Below, in pieces: positions 53,363 to 61,571 of a DNA stretch of 64,000 nucleotides (position 1 is the stretch's first letter; each line of letters begins with the position of its first letter). Made by a program: the position numbers and the translations under genes. The notes under the pieces were generated by a model. The model worked only from the letters and a program-made list of their open reading frames with translations. It searched no databases and had not been told where the DNA came from. This DNA comes from JACVRW01 sp963812915 (lineage in GTDB: Bacteria > Actinomycetota > Thermoleophilia > Solirubrobacterales > Thermoleophilaceae), in contig CAWEXB010000009.1 of assembly GCA_963812915.1 (NCBI GenBank), positions 1 to 64,000 on the forward strand, read 5' to 3'.

Positions 53363-54223
53363 GTGCGGACCGGTGCTCAGCCAACGCCTGGCGGGCTCGA
53401 CGACGAGACCGCGCCGGTCTGGCGCGCGCTGGCCGACCCCACCCGCCGCCGGGTACTGGATCTGCTCAGCGAGCGGCCGCGCACTACCGGCGAGATCGCG
53501 GCGCAATTCACGATCTCCCGCATCGCGGTCATGCGGCACCTCGAGGTCCTGTCATCCGCCGGCCTGGTGACGAGCCGCAAGCGCGGCCGAGAGCGCTGGC
53601 ACTACCTGAACGCCGTGGCGCTGCGGCGTGTGCACGAGCGTTGGGCGGACCCGCTCGCCGCGCGCCTCGCGGGCGGGCTGTTGCGGCTCAAGGACCGGGT
53701 TGAGGCCGAGGGCGGCGGCTTGCAACCGACTCGCCCAGCCGTCGACGTGGCGCTCGAGGTCGCGATCGCCGGAACTCAGGCGGCGGTCTTCGCCGCGCTG
53801 ACGGCGGACCCGGGCGGGTGGTGGGGCCATCCGTTCCTAGGCCGTGAGGCAACCGGCCTGAGTCTGGAACCCCGGCTCGGCGGACTGTTGCTCGAGCGCT
53901 GGGAGGACGGCGGCAACGTGATCGCCACCGTGACCGGCTGGGGGCAGGACCGCCGGCTCGAGCTGACGGGACCGTTCCACCTCGGCGTCGCGGTCGGCGT
54001 CGCGAGCTTCGACCTTGCGACCGCCGCCGAAGGCACGCTCCTGCGGTTCTCCTTCCGGGCGGTCGGCGCGGTCGACGCCGAGGTCGCCGAGCGGATGGAG
54101 CAGGGCTGGAACGAGCTCGTCGGCGCCCGGCTCAAGGCGCTGGTCGAGACCGGCGCGCGGCTGGGAATAGCGCCCGACCCGCCCAACGTCCAACAAATGA
54201 GAAGGGAGCCGCCAAATGGCTGA
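53363..54223 (+). CDS. ArsR-type regulator fused to an SRPBCC (AHSA1) domain
   Basis: This is a 286-aa fusion. Residues 15-105 form the ArsR winged helix (WRALADPTRRRVLDLLSERP, TISRIAVMRHLEVL). Residues about 125-265 form an SRPBCC/AHSA1 ligand-binding pocket (VALEVAIAGTQAAVFAALTA, WWGHPFLG). It should bind a hydrophobic ligand and respond by leaving DNA. GTG at 53363 directly follows the palindrome. The next gene overlaps it by eight bases, so they form an operon. Confidence 0.9.
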   Translation: MRTGAQPTPGGLDDETAPVWRALADPTRRRVLDLLSERPRTTGEIAAQFTISRIAVMRHLEVLSSAGLVTSRKRGRERWHYLNAVALRRVHERWADPLAARLAGGLLRLKDRVEAEGGGLQPTRPAVDVALEVAIAGTQAAVFAALTADPGGWWGHPFLGREATGLSLEPRLGGLLLERWEDGGNVIATVTGWGQDRRLELTGPFHLGVAVGVASFDLATAAEGTLLRFSFRAVGAVDAEVAERMEQGWNELVGARLKALVETGARLGIAPDPPNVQQMRREPPNG

Positions 54224-54620
54224 CGCCGAGCACGTCTACGAGGACCGCTGGGGCCAGATCATCGACCGCCCCGCGACCGAGCTGGTGGAGCTGCGCTGGT
54301 ACGACACGACCGCCGACATGTCCGCCGAGCAGTTCCAGGACTGGCTGGCAACCTTCGCCGGCCAGATTGAACGCCTCCGGAGGCCGCGGGTGCTCGTCGA
54401 CGGAACCCGATTCATGATGGACCCGGCCAATCTGAACGACGACTGGCGCGACGCCGACATCGTCCCTCGCTACAACGCCGCCGGCGTGCGCCGATTCGCG
54501 TTCCTGTTCCCCGACGGCATGCCCGCCATCGGCGCACCACCGGCCGTCGAGGGACCGGCGACCTTCCCGACGGCCTACTTCTCACGTCGCCAGGAGGCGC
54601 TCGACTGGCTCGCGGGCTGA
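54216..54620 (+). CDS. SpoIIAA/STAS-like hypothetical protein
   Basis: This 134-aa protein begins MADAEHVYEDRWGQIIDRPA and contains RRPRVLVDGTRFMMDP and AGVRRFAFLFPDGMPAIGAP. The pattern resembles SpoIIAA-like or STAS-like small proteins, but I am not certain. It overlaps the ArsR fusion by eight bases and is probably co-expressed and controlled by it. ATG follows AGAAGGGAGCCGCCAA. Confidence 0.75.
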   Translation: MADAEHVYEDRWGQIIDRPATELVELRWYDTTADMSAEQFQDWLATFAGQIERLRRPRVLVDGTRFMMDPANLNDDWRDADIVPRYNAAGVRRFAFLFPDGMPAIGAPPAVEGPATFPTAYFSRRQEALDWLAG

Positions 54621-54656
54621 CCGGCGGTCAAGCGTTCAGGCCCACTGCGCCCGCGG

Positions 54657-54824
54657 TCAGCGCGGGATCAGCAGAAATGCTCGCTGCTGGCCGGCTCGGT
54701 GCTGCCATTCGCGACGATCTGCCCGGAGTTGTTGATGCCGGCGGCTCCAGTCCTCCCCGGGCTCGGCGGAACGAGCTAGCTCGGTCAGCTCGATGGTGTC
54801 CAGGTGCGAGCAAATCGCGTTCAT
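54657..54824 (-). pseudogene. Degenerate UBP-type zinc-finger remnant
   Basis: A 55-residue frame starts MNAICSHLDTIELTELARSA. The segment CSHLDTIELTEL resembles the start of UBP-type zinc fingers often found beside DsbA-like genes, but the later Cys/His residues are missing. The ATG overlaps the stop of the DsbA-like gene (ATGA). It may be a truncated gene or a distinct small protein. Confidence 0.4.
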
Positions 54825-55333
54825 CTGACCAGCGCCTCCAACAGGGCATCCGCGTCGTAGCCGCCGAGGTGCACCGCGCCGTCGATGAACAGCGTAGGGG
54901 TGCCGCGCACCTCGCCCGACGCGATCCCGCTCTCGACATCGCGCCGAACACGCGCCAGGACGGCGGCGCCGGTCCGGTCGCGGTCGAATCGCGCGACGTC
55001 GAGCTCGAGCTGGAGGGCGTAGCGCCGCAGGTCGTCGTCCGCCAGCGCCTGCTGATGGTGAAAGAGCAGCTCGCTGAGGTCCCAGAATCGCTCCTGAACC
55101 GCCGCCGCCTCGGCGGCGGCGGATGCTGCGAGCGCGTGCGGGTGAATCTCGGTCAGCGGGAAGTGGCGGAAGGCGAAGCGGACGCCGTCGCCCAGTCGCG
55201 CCTCGACGTGCCCGATCTCTCGAAATGCCTGGCGCGAGTACGGGCATTCGTAGTCGCCGTACTCGACGATCAGTCGACCGGCCGGCGAGCCTCGGACGTG
55301 GTCGACCCCCTCGTCAAGCGGTTCCATGGTCAT
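54821..55333 (-). CDS. DsbA-family thioredoxin-fold protein
   Basis: This 170-aa protein has a Thioredoxin_4/DsbA-like fold. The active site is C30-P-Y-S33, so the second cysteine of CxxC is replaced by Ser; the cis-proline loop is GTPTLFIDG. It can therefore form mixed disulfides or reduce by a single-Cys mechanism, but not act as a normal dithiol oxidase. No signal peptide, so it is cytoplasmic. It sits 4 bp from the gene upstream, in an operon. Confidence 0.9.
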   Translation of the reverse strand: MTMEPLDEGVDHVRGSPAGRLIVEYGDYECPYSRQAFREIGHVEARLGDGVRFAFRHFPLTEIHPHALAASAAAEAAAVQERFWDLSELLFHHQQALADDDLRRYALQLELDVARFDRDRTGAAVLARVRRDVESGIASGEVRGTPTLFIDGAVHLGGYDADALLEALVR

Positions 55334-55337
55334 CTCG

Positions 55338-55637
55338 TTACTCGTCTACGACGTCGATGACCTCGTAGACGCCCTCGACCGGCGCGCTCTTCACGAACGC
55401 CGACAATCGATCTACCCGCTTGATCTCCTGCGCGTCCGCCTCGGCGCGCCAGCGCCGGTAGTCGTCCTCGGTCATTTCGAACAGGCCGAACGAGATGACC
55501 TCGTCCTCGTCGCGGATGTTTCGCGCGTGGTAGGCGCGCTGGAAGCCCGGGGGCTTGTCGTCACCCGGATCCCAGGCCCGCCTGAACTGGTCCCACGCGC
55601 CGGGCTTGAGGCGGCGGGCGGAGAACATGACGATCAT
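55338..55637 (-). CDS. Small ABM-like protein
   Basis: This 99-aa protein starts MIVMFSARRLKPGAWDQFRR and has AYHARNIRDEDEVISFGLFE and DRLSAFVKSAPVEGVYEVID, the pattern of the dimeric alpha-beta barrel (ABM) fold. ATG follows AAGGAGGTAGCAAC. It lies 4 bp after the thiolase and 4 bp before the DsbA-like gene. Reaction unknown. Confidence 0.78.
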   Translation of the reverse strand: MIVMFSARRLKPGAWDQFRRAWDPGDDKPPGFQRAYHARNIRDEDEVISFGLFEMTEDDYRRWRAEADAQEIKRVDRLSAFVKSAPVEGVYEVIDVVDE

Positions 55638-55641
55638 GTTG

Positions 55642-56889
55642 CTACCTCCTTGGTGCTTCGTTCGGGTTCTCGAGGACGAGCGCGACGCCCTGGCCCGACC
55701 CTACGCATACGCCGAGGACGCCGTAGCGCGCCTCGCGGAGGCGCAGCTCGGTGGCGAGCGTGAGGACGTAGCGGGTGCCGGATGATCCGAACGGGTGGCC
55801 GATCGCGACCGCCCCGCCGTTCGGGTTCAGGCGCTCGTCGGGGATCTCGAAGCCGTCGAGCTGCCGCGGAAGCTCGCGCAGGATCGCGACGGCGACCGAC
55901 GCGTATGCCTCGTGGATCTCCCACACGTCGACGTCGGCGGGAGCCAGGCCGGCGCGCTCGAGCGCCTTCGGGATGGCGAACGCCGGCGCGATCCCCATCA
56001 CCCGCGGGTCGAGCGCGTGCGTCGCCGACGCCACGACGCGCGCCAGCGGCTCGGCCGAGAGCTCCTCGGCGGCCGCCGCGCCGGCGAGGACCACGGCGCT
56101 GGCGCCGTCGTTCAGCGGCGACGAGTTCCCGGCCGTCATCTGGGTGGTGTTCGGCTGTGGCGGAAGCGCCGCGAGCTTCTCCGCGGTCGTGTCGGCGCGG
56201 ATGCTCTCGTCGTGCTCGAAGGTGCGCGCCGGCTGCTTACGCGTGGCTTCGATCTCGACTGGCTGGATCTCCTTCGCCAGGCGCCCGGAATCGCGGCCGG
56301 CGGCCGCGCGCTGGTGCGAGCGCAGTGCGAATGCGTCGATCTCCTCGCGCGTCAGCTCGTAGCGGTCGGCCACGTTCTGCGCGGTCCGCATCATGTCGAT
56401 GTAGGCGTCGCGGGCGAGCAGGGCCGGGTTGGGCGGGCCGCCGGCGCCGGCCCACATCGTGTCGAGCATGAACACCGGGCCGCGCGGCATGAACGGCGCC
56501 TCCCCCTTCATGAGGGCCCAGCCCGAGCGCGACATCGACTCCACTCCGGCGGCGAGGCCGACCGACAACTCGTCGCTGCGGATCGCGTGGGCGATGGAGA
56601 TCGCGCCCGACAACGACGAGGCGCAGAAGCGGTTGACGGTGATGGCCGGGACGGAGTCGGGGAAGCCGGAGCGGAGCGCCGCCCAGCGCGCTATGTCGCC
56701 CATCCCCTCGTGGGCCGGGTTCACGCACCCCGCGACGATGTCCTCGATGCGCTCGAGCGGCACCCCCACTCGCTCGCACGCCGCGACCATCGTCTGACCG
56801 AGCAGATCGTCGGTGCGGATATGCGACAGCGAGCCGCCGTAGCGCCCGACCGGCGTCCGCACGCCACCAAGCACGAAAGCATCGGTCAT
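55642..56889 (-). CDS. Thiolase (acetyl-CoA acetyltransferase family)
   Basis: This 415-aa thiolase cleaves or condenses acyl-CoA units. The nucleophile Cys89 lies in NRFCASSLSG, the catalytic His in AIGHPFGSSGTR and the second Cys in GVCVGSGQG. The usual NEAFA motif reads HEAYA. ATG at 56889 overlaps the upstream LLM oxidoreductase stop (ATGA); the longer frame upstream lies within that gene. It likely works with the flavin-independent F420 enzyme next to it in a degradative or biosynthetic pathway. Confidence 0.94.
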   Translation of the reverse strand: MTDAFVLGGVRTPVGRYGGSLSHIRTDDLLGQTMVAACERVGVPLERIEDIVAGCVNPAHEGMGDIARWAALRSGFPDSVPAITVNRFCASSLSGAISIAHAIRSDELSVGLAAGVESMSRSGWALMKGEAPFMPRGPVFMLDTMWAGAGGPPNPALLARDAYIDMMRTAQNVADRYELTREEIDAFALRSHQRAAAGRDSGRLAKEIQPVEIEATRKQPARTFEHDESIRADTTAEKLAALPPQPNTTQMTAGNSSPLNDGASAVVLAGAAAAEELSAEPLARVVASATHALDPRVMGIAPAFAIPKALERAGLAPADVDVWEIHEAYASVAVAILRELPRQLDGFEIPDERLNPNGGAVAIGHPFGSSGTRYVLTLATELRLREARYGVLGVCVGSGQGVALVLENPNEAPRR

Positions 56890-57812
56890 CGGGACGGTCC
56901 TCCTCGATCGAGGATCGGAGTGGAGAGCAGCGGCACGACCTCGCGCGCGAGCAGCCCCACCTGCCTGGGGGAGGGGTCGATCGGCCAGAACACGAACGTG
57001 TCGAACCCGTCGGCCGCGAAGCCGGTGAGCGTCTCGGCCCACCAGTCGGGCGGCCCTGCGAGCGGCTCCCCTGCCAGGTAGCCGACCGGCAGCTTCCCGC
57101 CCGGTGGAGTCCGGCTCTCGCCGATCACGCCCTGCAGGTTGAGGATGCGGCGAATCTGTCGGGGGTCGCGACCCGCGGCCTCGGCGGCCGCGTCGATCCG
57201 CTCGTTACCGGCTCTCAGCTCGTCGGCGCTCAGCACGCCGAGCGATGGGAGCCAGCCGTCGGCCTTCCTCCCGACGAGCCGGAGCATCCGCGGCTTGAAG
57301 GCGCCGAGCCAGATACCGATTGGATGCCTCGGGGGTGGCCCGGGGTGGGCGTCCGCAAGCCGGTAGTGGCGCCCCTCGTACGATACGGAGCGCTCGCCGG
57401 ACCACATCAGCCGGATCACGTCGATCGCCTCCTCCAGCGCCTCCACAGACTCGCCGGGGCTTCGGCGAGGGCCGCCCACTCGGGCGATGTAGTCCGGAAG
57501 CCCGCCCGCGCCGAGGCCGAGCTCGAAGCGGCCGCCGCTCAAGACGTCGAGCGAAGCGGCCGCCTTGGCCATCACCGCGGGCGGGCGCAGGGGCAGGTTC
57601 GCGACGTCGGTGAAAAGCGAGGCGCGACGCGTGTCGGCCAGCAGCGTGGCGACCAGGGCAAAGGTGTCGAGGAAGCGCCGCTGATAGGGGTGGTCCTGGA
57701 TCCCGACGAGCTGTAGGCCTTCCTCGTCGGCGACCCGCACGAGCTCTCGGATGCGGTCGATCGAATCCGCGTAGGGCACTATCGAGATCCCGACCTGAGG
57801 TGACCGCGTCAC
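56886..57812 (-). CDS. LLM-class F420-dependent oxidoreductase
   Basis: This is a 308-aa luciferase-like monooxygenase fold protein that uses coenzyme F420 or flavin. Segments VGISIVPYADSIDRIRELVR, GRFELGLGAGGLPDYIARVG and HPIGIWLGAFKPRMLRLVGR are typical. GTG at 57812 overlaps the flippase stop (GTGA). Being between a flippase and a thiolase, it probably takes part in lipid or sterol-like metabolism, but the substrate is unknown. Confidence 0.92.
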   Translation of the reverse strand: MTRSPQVGISIVPYADSIDRIRELVRVADEEGLQLVGIQDHPYQRRFLDTFALVATLLADTRRASLFTDVANLPLRPPAVMAKAAASLDVLSGGRFELGLGAGGLPDYIARVGGPRRSPGESVEALEEAIDVIRLMWSGERSVSYEGRHYRLADAHPGPPPRHPIGIWLGAFKPRMLRLVGRKADGWLPSLGVLSADELRAGNERIDAAAEAAGRDPRQIRRILNLQGVIGESRTPPGGKLPVGYLAGEPLAGPPDWWAETLTGFAADGFDTFVFWPIDPSPRQVGLLAREVVPLLSTPILDRGGPSR

Positions 57813-58891
57813 GTGGCTGGGATCGGTTGGCAGAGGTCGGGCCTCTCGGCGCGGTCGAGGGCGCGGCGCAGGAAGGCGAATGCGATCGCGCCCCCGATCA
57901 GTGGCAGCCAGAACAGTATGAGGCGGTAGGCGAGTACGGCCGCGGCGGTGGGTGCGGCGGGCGCACCGTAGACGATCAGGGTGCCGATCAGCCCGCCGTC
58001 GATGCCCCCCACGCCGCCGGGTAGCGGGAGCAGCCCGCCGAGTTGGCCGATCAGGTAGCCCATCATCACGATGGAGATGGGAACGTCGGCCCCGACGGCC
58101 TGGAAGGTGGCCCACAGGACCGCGTTGTCGAAGGCCCAGTAACCGATCGCGCCGGCCAATACCTGCAGGTCGCGCGAGCGCAGGATCTCGACGGCCCCGG
58201 CGGTGCCGTCAATCACGGCGCGCCGTGCGGCGACCACGGCGCGGCGCAGCCCCGACGCGTCGGGGCGCGGATCGCGCCCGGGGCCAAGGCGCGGGATCGC
58301 CAGCACGAGGGCGATCAGGGCGACGGACAGCGCCGCCGGCAGCGCGGTCAGCAGCAGCGAGCGTTCGGGGCCGACGAGCCCGACCGCCATGAGCGTGCCC
58401 AGCGCCGCCACCGCCACGAAGTTCACCGAGCTCTTGATCAGAAAGAACGCCACCGAGCGTCGCGCGATGCGCTCAGTGGGCATCCCGCCTCGGTGCAGGA
58501 TCCACGCGCCGAGCGCGAGGCCACCCGCGCCGCTGGCGGGCACGAGCGAGCCGGCGGCCAGCTCCGACCAGGCGATCTGCCCACTCGTGCGCCACGACAT
58601 TCGGCGGCAGAAGACCGGCCGGAACATGAGCACGTACGAGCCGCACGACAGGGCCTCGAGCGCCACAGCCACCGCCAGCCAGCCGGGCGCCGCGGTCTCC
58701 AGCCGCTGCCTGACCTCCCCGAGGCCGGGCGCCAGCAGCGCCACGAGCACCAGAACCCCCACCAGCGCGGCCACCTGGAGCAGCCGGCGCAGCAGCCGGC
58801 GCGGCGCGAGCTCCTCCGGCAGCGCGTCGGCGCCGCCGGTCGCCAACGGCTCGGCGCGCATCATCCGTGGGTTCCGGGCGGAGACGCTCAA
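57809..58891 (-). CDS. Flippase-like membrane protein (LPG_synthase_TM)
   Basis: This 360-aa protein has about eight membrane helices and the family motif GGLLPLPGGVGGIDGGLIGT. It matches the UPF0104/lysylphosphatidylglycerol-synthase membrane domain without the soluble aminoacyl-transfer part, so it is probably a lipid or glycolipid flippase. It is the first gene of a six-gene minus-strand operon (58891-54657), whose members overlap or lie within 5 bp. Confidence 0.88.
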   Translation of the reverse strand: MSVSARNPRMMRAEPLATGGADALPEELAPRRLLRRLLQVAALVGVLVLVALLAPGLGEVRQRLETAAPGWLAVAVALEALSCGSYVLMFRPVFCRRMSWRTSGQIAWSELAAGSLVPASGAGGLALGAWILHRGGMPTERIARRSVAFFLIKSSVNFVAVAALGTLMAVGLVGPERSLLLTALPAALSVALIALVLAIPRLGPGRDPRPDASGLRRAVVAARRAVIDGTAGAVEILRSRDLQVLAGAIGYWAFDNAVLWATFQAVGADVPISIVMMGYLIGQLGGLLPLPGGVGGIDGGLIGTLIVYGAPAAPTAAAVLAYRLILFWLPLIGGAIAFAFLRRALDRAERPDLCQPIPAT

Positions 58892-58964
58892 GCAGTCGAG
58901 TCTCGCAGGCGCGGTGCCCCGGCGCGCGCGCCCCGGCGGCCTGGGGAGTCGAACCAGACGGACC

Positions 58965-60704
58965 CTAAGGCCCGAGCATCCGAACGAGATCGGCCAGTCC
59001 GGGCGCGACGTGGTCCGCGTCGGCGAGCTCGGCGCCGTCGTGCGTGGTGGTTACCGCCCACACGGTCATGCCCGCGGCGCGGCCGGCCGCGATGCCCGCC
59101 GGCGCGTCCTCGAGCACGAGGGAGCGCGCCGGGTCGACGCCGAGTCGCTCCGCCGCGAGCAGGTACGGGTCCGGCGCAGGCTTGCCGTGCGCCACCTGGT
59201 CCGACGTGACGAGTACAGCGGGCACCGGCAGGCCGGCGGCGGCGAGTCGGGCCCGGGCCAGCGGCTCGCTCGCCGACGTGGCCACGGCGACTCGCTGCGA
59301 GGCCAGCGCGAGCACGTCGGCCGCGCCCGGGTAGGCGACCACGCCGTCCGTGTCGGTCGTCTCCGCACAGCTGAGGAACTCGACCTCGCCCTCGAGGTCG
59401 GTCTCTGGAACATGCTCGGCGAGCACCGCCCCGACGGGGCGTCCGTGATTGGCGGCCTGGATCGCCTCACCGTCGACCCCGCGGCGCACGCCCCAGGCAC
59501 GCCACGAACGGGTCGTCGGGCCGGACGAGTCCAGCAGCACTCCGTCCATGTCGGCGATCACCGCGTCGAAGCGAGTCGCCTCGGGCTCGCCGGTCGCCCG
59601 GCGCGCCAGCGCGAAGATCGCGACGGCGCCGAGGACGAGCGACGCCAGGGCCCACGGCAGCGAGATCGCGCCCGCCACGAAGCCGATCAGCGGCGGACCC
59701 GCCAGGAAGCCGAGCGAGCCCATCGAGGACACGGCCGCGATGGCCGGGCCGGGCGGCGCGCCCGGCTGCCGGCCGGCCGCGCTGAACATCAGCGGTACGC
59801 CGTTCGAGACCCCAAGCCCCACCAGGAACAGCCCCGCCAGCGCCGCCGCCGGCTGGCCGATCAGGAGCATCGCCGCCAACGGGATCCCGGTGAGCAGCGC
59901 GCCGACCCGAAGCAGGGTGACGGCGCCCGCGCGATGGTTGATCCAATCGCCGAAGAGTCGCCCGACGGTCATCCCGCCGGTGAAGAACGCGAACGCGAGC
60001 GCCGCCACGGCCGCCTCGGCACCGAGCTCCTGGCGGAGGTAGATGCCGCCCCAGTCGGCCATCGCGCCCTCCGTCAGCATGATCACGAGACACAGGGCCG
60101 CGAGCAGCACGACCCCCCGCGGCGGCAGCGTGAAGCGCGGCGCGCTGTCCCCCTCGGGGGGCGCGCCCGCGCCGATGCGGCGGGCACTGGCCACGAGCGC
60201 ACCCAGCATGAGCGCGGAGGCGAGCGCGACCGTGACGCGGGGATCCGCGCCGAGGGCGGCCAGCAGCGCCGAGAAGGACGCGCCGACCACCCCGCCGAAC
60301 GCCCAGCCGGCGTGGAGCGAGGACATGATCGGCCGGCCGGCGTCGCGCTCGACGCCGACGCCGTGGCTGTTCATCGAGACGTCCATCGTGGCGCTGGAGC
60401 CGCCGAGCACGAACAGGCCCGCGGCAACCAAGGCGGGACTCGGAGCGAGGACCGCGAGGTTGACCGACAGCGCCGTGGCGACGCCGCCCACCCACGTCAT
60501 CCGAGCCGACCCATGCTTGACCACAGCCTGCCCGGCGATCGGCAGTGCGGCTACCACCGCCAGCGACATGCCGAGGATCACGAGGCCGATAGCGCTCTCG
60601 GAAAGCTCGAAGCGCTCCTGGATCCACGGGATCTGCGCGACCCACGTGCCGATCGCGGCGCCGTTGACGAAGAAGACGCCGGTGGTGGCCCAGCGCCGCC
60701 TCAT
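58965..60704 (-). CDS. MFS transporter fused to a HAD phosphatase
   Basis: This is a 579-aa fusion. Residues 1 to about 395 form an MFS transporter of about 12 helices (FFVNGAAIGTWVAQIPWIQE; DVSMNSHGVGVERDAGRPIM). Residues about 400-579 form a HAD subfamily IA hydrolase: motif I FDAVIADMDGVLLDSSG, motif II ATSASE, Lys in SDQVAHGKPAPDPYLLAAER, and motif III VLEDAPAGIAAG. All HAD catalytic residues are present. The domain order and the DeoR neighbour suggest sugar uptake coupled to phosphatase action. ATG overlaps the DeoR stop (ATGA). Confidence 0.92.
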   Translation of the reverse strand: MRRRWATTGVFFVNGAAIGTWVAQIPWIQERFELSESAIGLVILGMSLAVVAALPIAGQAVVKHGSARMTWVGGVATALSVNLAVLAPSPALVAAGLFVLGGSSATMDVSMNSHGVGVERDAGRPIMSSLHAGWAFGGVVGASFSALLAALGADPRVTVALASALMLGALVASARRIGAGAPPEGDSAPRFTLPPRGVVLLAALCLVIMLTEGAMADWGGIYLRQELGAEAAVAALAFAFFTGGMTVGRLFGDWINHRAGAVTLLRVGALLTGIPLAAMLLIGQPAAALAGLFLVGLGVSNGVPLMFSAAGRQPGAPPGPAIAAVSSMGSLGFLAGPPLIGFVAGAISLPWALASLVLGAVAIFALARRATGEPEATRFDAVIADMDGVLLDSSGPTTRSWRAWGVRRGVDGEAIQAANHGRPVGAVLAEHVPETDLEGEVEFLSCAETTDTDGVVAYPGAADVLALASQRVAVATSASEPLARARLAAAGLPVPAVLVTSDQVAHGKPAPDPYLLAAERLGVDPARSLVLEDAPAGIAAGRAAGMTVWAVTTTHDGAELADADHVAPGLADLVRMLGP

Positions 60705-61474
60705 GCGCGAGTCACGGTCACGCCGATCGCGCGGTACGGGTCGAGCAGATCGTCCGGCGCTGCCGCCTCGGCGACCACGTGGGTGAGCTCGGTGACCGGT
60801 GCGACCAGGTAGGCGCTGCCGGCGCGGAGTTTGTCCGAGGTCGCCAGCGCGACGACGTCCGCCGACGCCTCGACCATCGCCCGCTTGACGTGCGCCTCCT
60901 CGAGGTCGTCGGTGGAGAGCCCGGCCTCCGGGTGCAAGGCGCAGACGCCCAGCACGCACGCGTCGGCGCGGACCGAACGGAGGAAGTCGATCGCCGCGGC
61001 GCCGACCGTCACCTGCGCCCGCTTGTCGAGCCGCCCGCCGATCATCACGACCTCCGCGGCGGGGTGCTCGGCGAGCGCCGCGGCGATCGGCGGCGAGTTG
61101 GTGAGCACCGTGGAGGTCCGGTCGGCCGGCAGCCCGCGTGCCAGCTCGAGGTTCGTCGTGGAGCCGTCCAGGATGATTACGCGCGCGTCGCGGAGGACAT
61201 CGACGGCGGCCCGGGCGAGGGCGGCCTTCTCCGCCGTGTAGGTCTCGCGCCGGTGGGTGAACGAGCCGAGTTGCGGGGCCGGCGGCAGGGCGCCGCCGTG
61301 CACCCTCTGCACGAGCCCCTGTGCGGCGAGCTCACGTAGATCGCGCCGGATGGTGTCCTCGGACACCCCGAGCTCTTCCACCAGCCGAGCCGCCACGACC
61401 TTGCCGTCGCGCTCGAGCGTGTCGAGGATGGACCGGCGTCGCTCGGCGCTGAGAAGGGATGCACGCTTTTGCAT
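60701..61474 (-). CDS. DeoR-family regulator
   Basis: This is a 257-aa protein with an N-terminal HTH (RRRSILDTLERDGKVVAARL, VSEDTIRRDLRELAAQGLV) and the C-terminal sugar-phosphate-sensing DeoRC domain (ILDGSTTNLELARGL; KRAMVEASADVVALA). It probably senses a phosphorylated sugar and controls the MFS-HAD gene it overlaps. No ribosome site precedes the ATG, and its start abuts repeated operator-like motifs, so a leaderless transcript is possible. Confidence 0.93.
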   Translation of the reverse strand: MQKRASLLSAERRRSILDTLERDGKVVAARLVEELGVSEDTIRRDLRELAAQGLVQRVHGGALPPAPQLGSFTHRRETYTAEKAALARAAVDVLRDARVIILDGSTTNLELARGLPADRTSTVLTNSPPIAAALAEHPAAEVVMIGGRLDKRAQVTVGAAAIDFLRSVRADACVLGVCALHPEAGLSTDDLEEAHVKRAMVEASADVVALATSDKLRAGSAYLVAPVTELTHVVAEAAAPDDLLDPYRAIGVTVTRA

Positions 61475-61500
61475 GGTTATGCATGGTACTACACGGTTGT
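61471..61500. promoter_or_regulatory. Tandem heptamers, probable DeoR operator
   Basis: GCATGGT, GCATGGT and ACACGGT are spaced nine to ten bp apart across the DeoR start, one helical turn, as expected for an oligomeric repressor binding one face of DNA. Regulation of both the DeoR and ltrA sides is possible. Confidence 0.5.
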
Positions 61501-61571
61501 GCCTGAAACGCGCCCGGCCCCGCCATGCGAGAGCCTGTTGGGGTCATGTCACGAGGGAGTGCGCCCGGAGG

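Noticed and set aside
58203..60812. An 869-codon open frame on the plus strand
   Set aside because: It is antisense to the flippase and MFS-HAD genes. Its composition (Arg, Gly, His, Asp-rich with no domain) is typical of shadow frames in GC-rich DNA.
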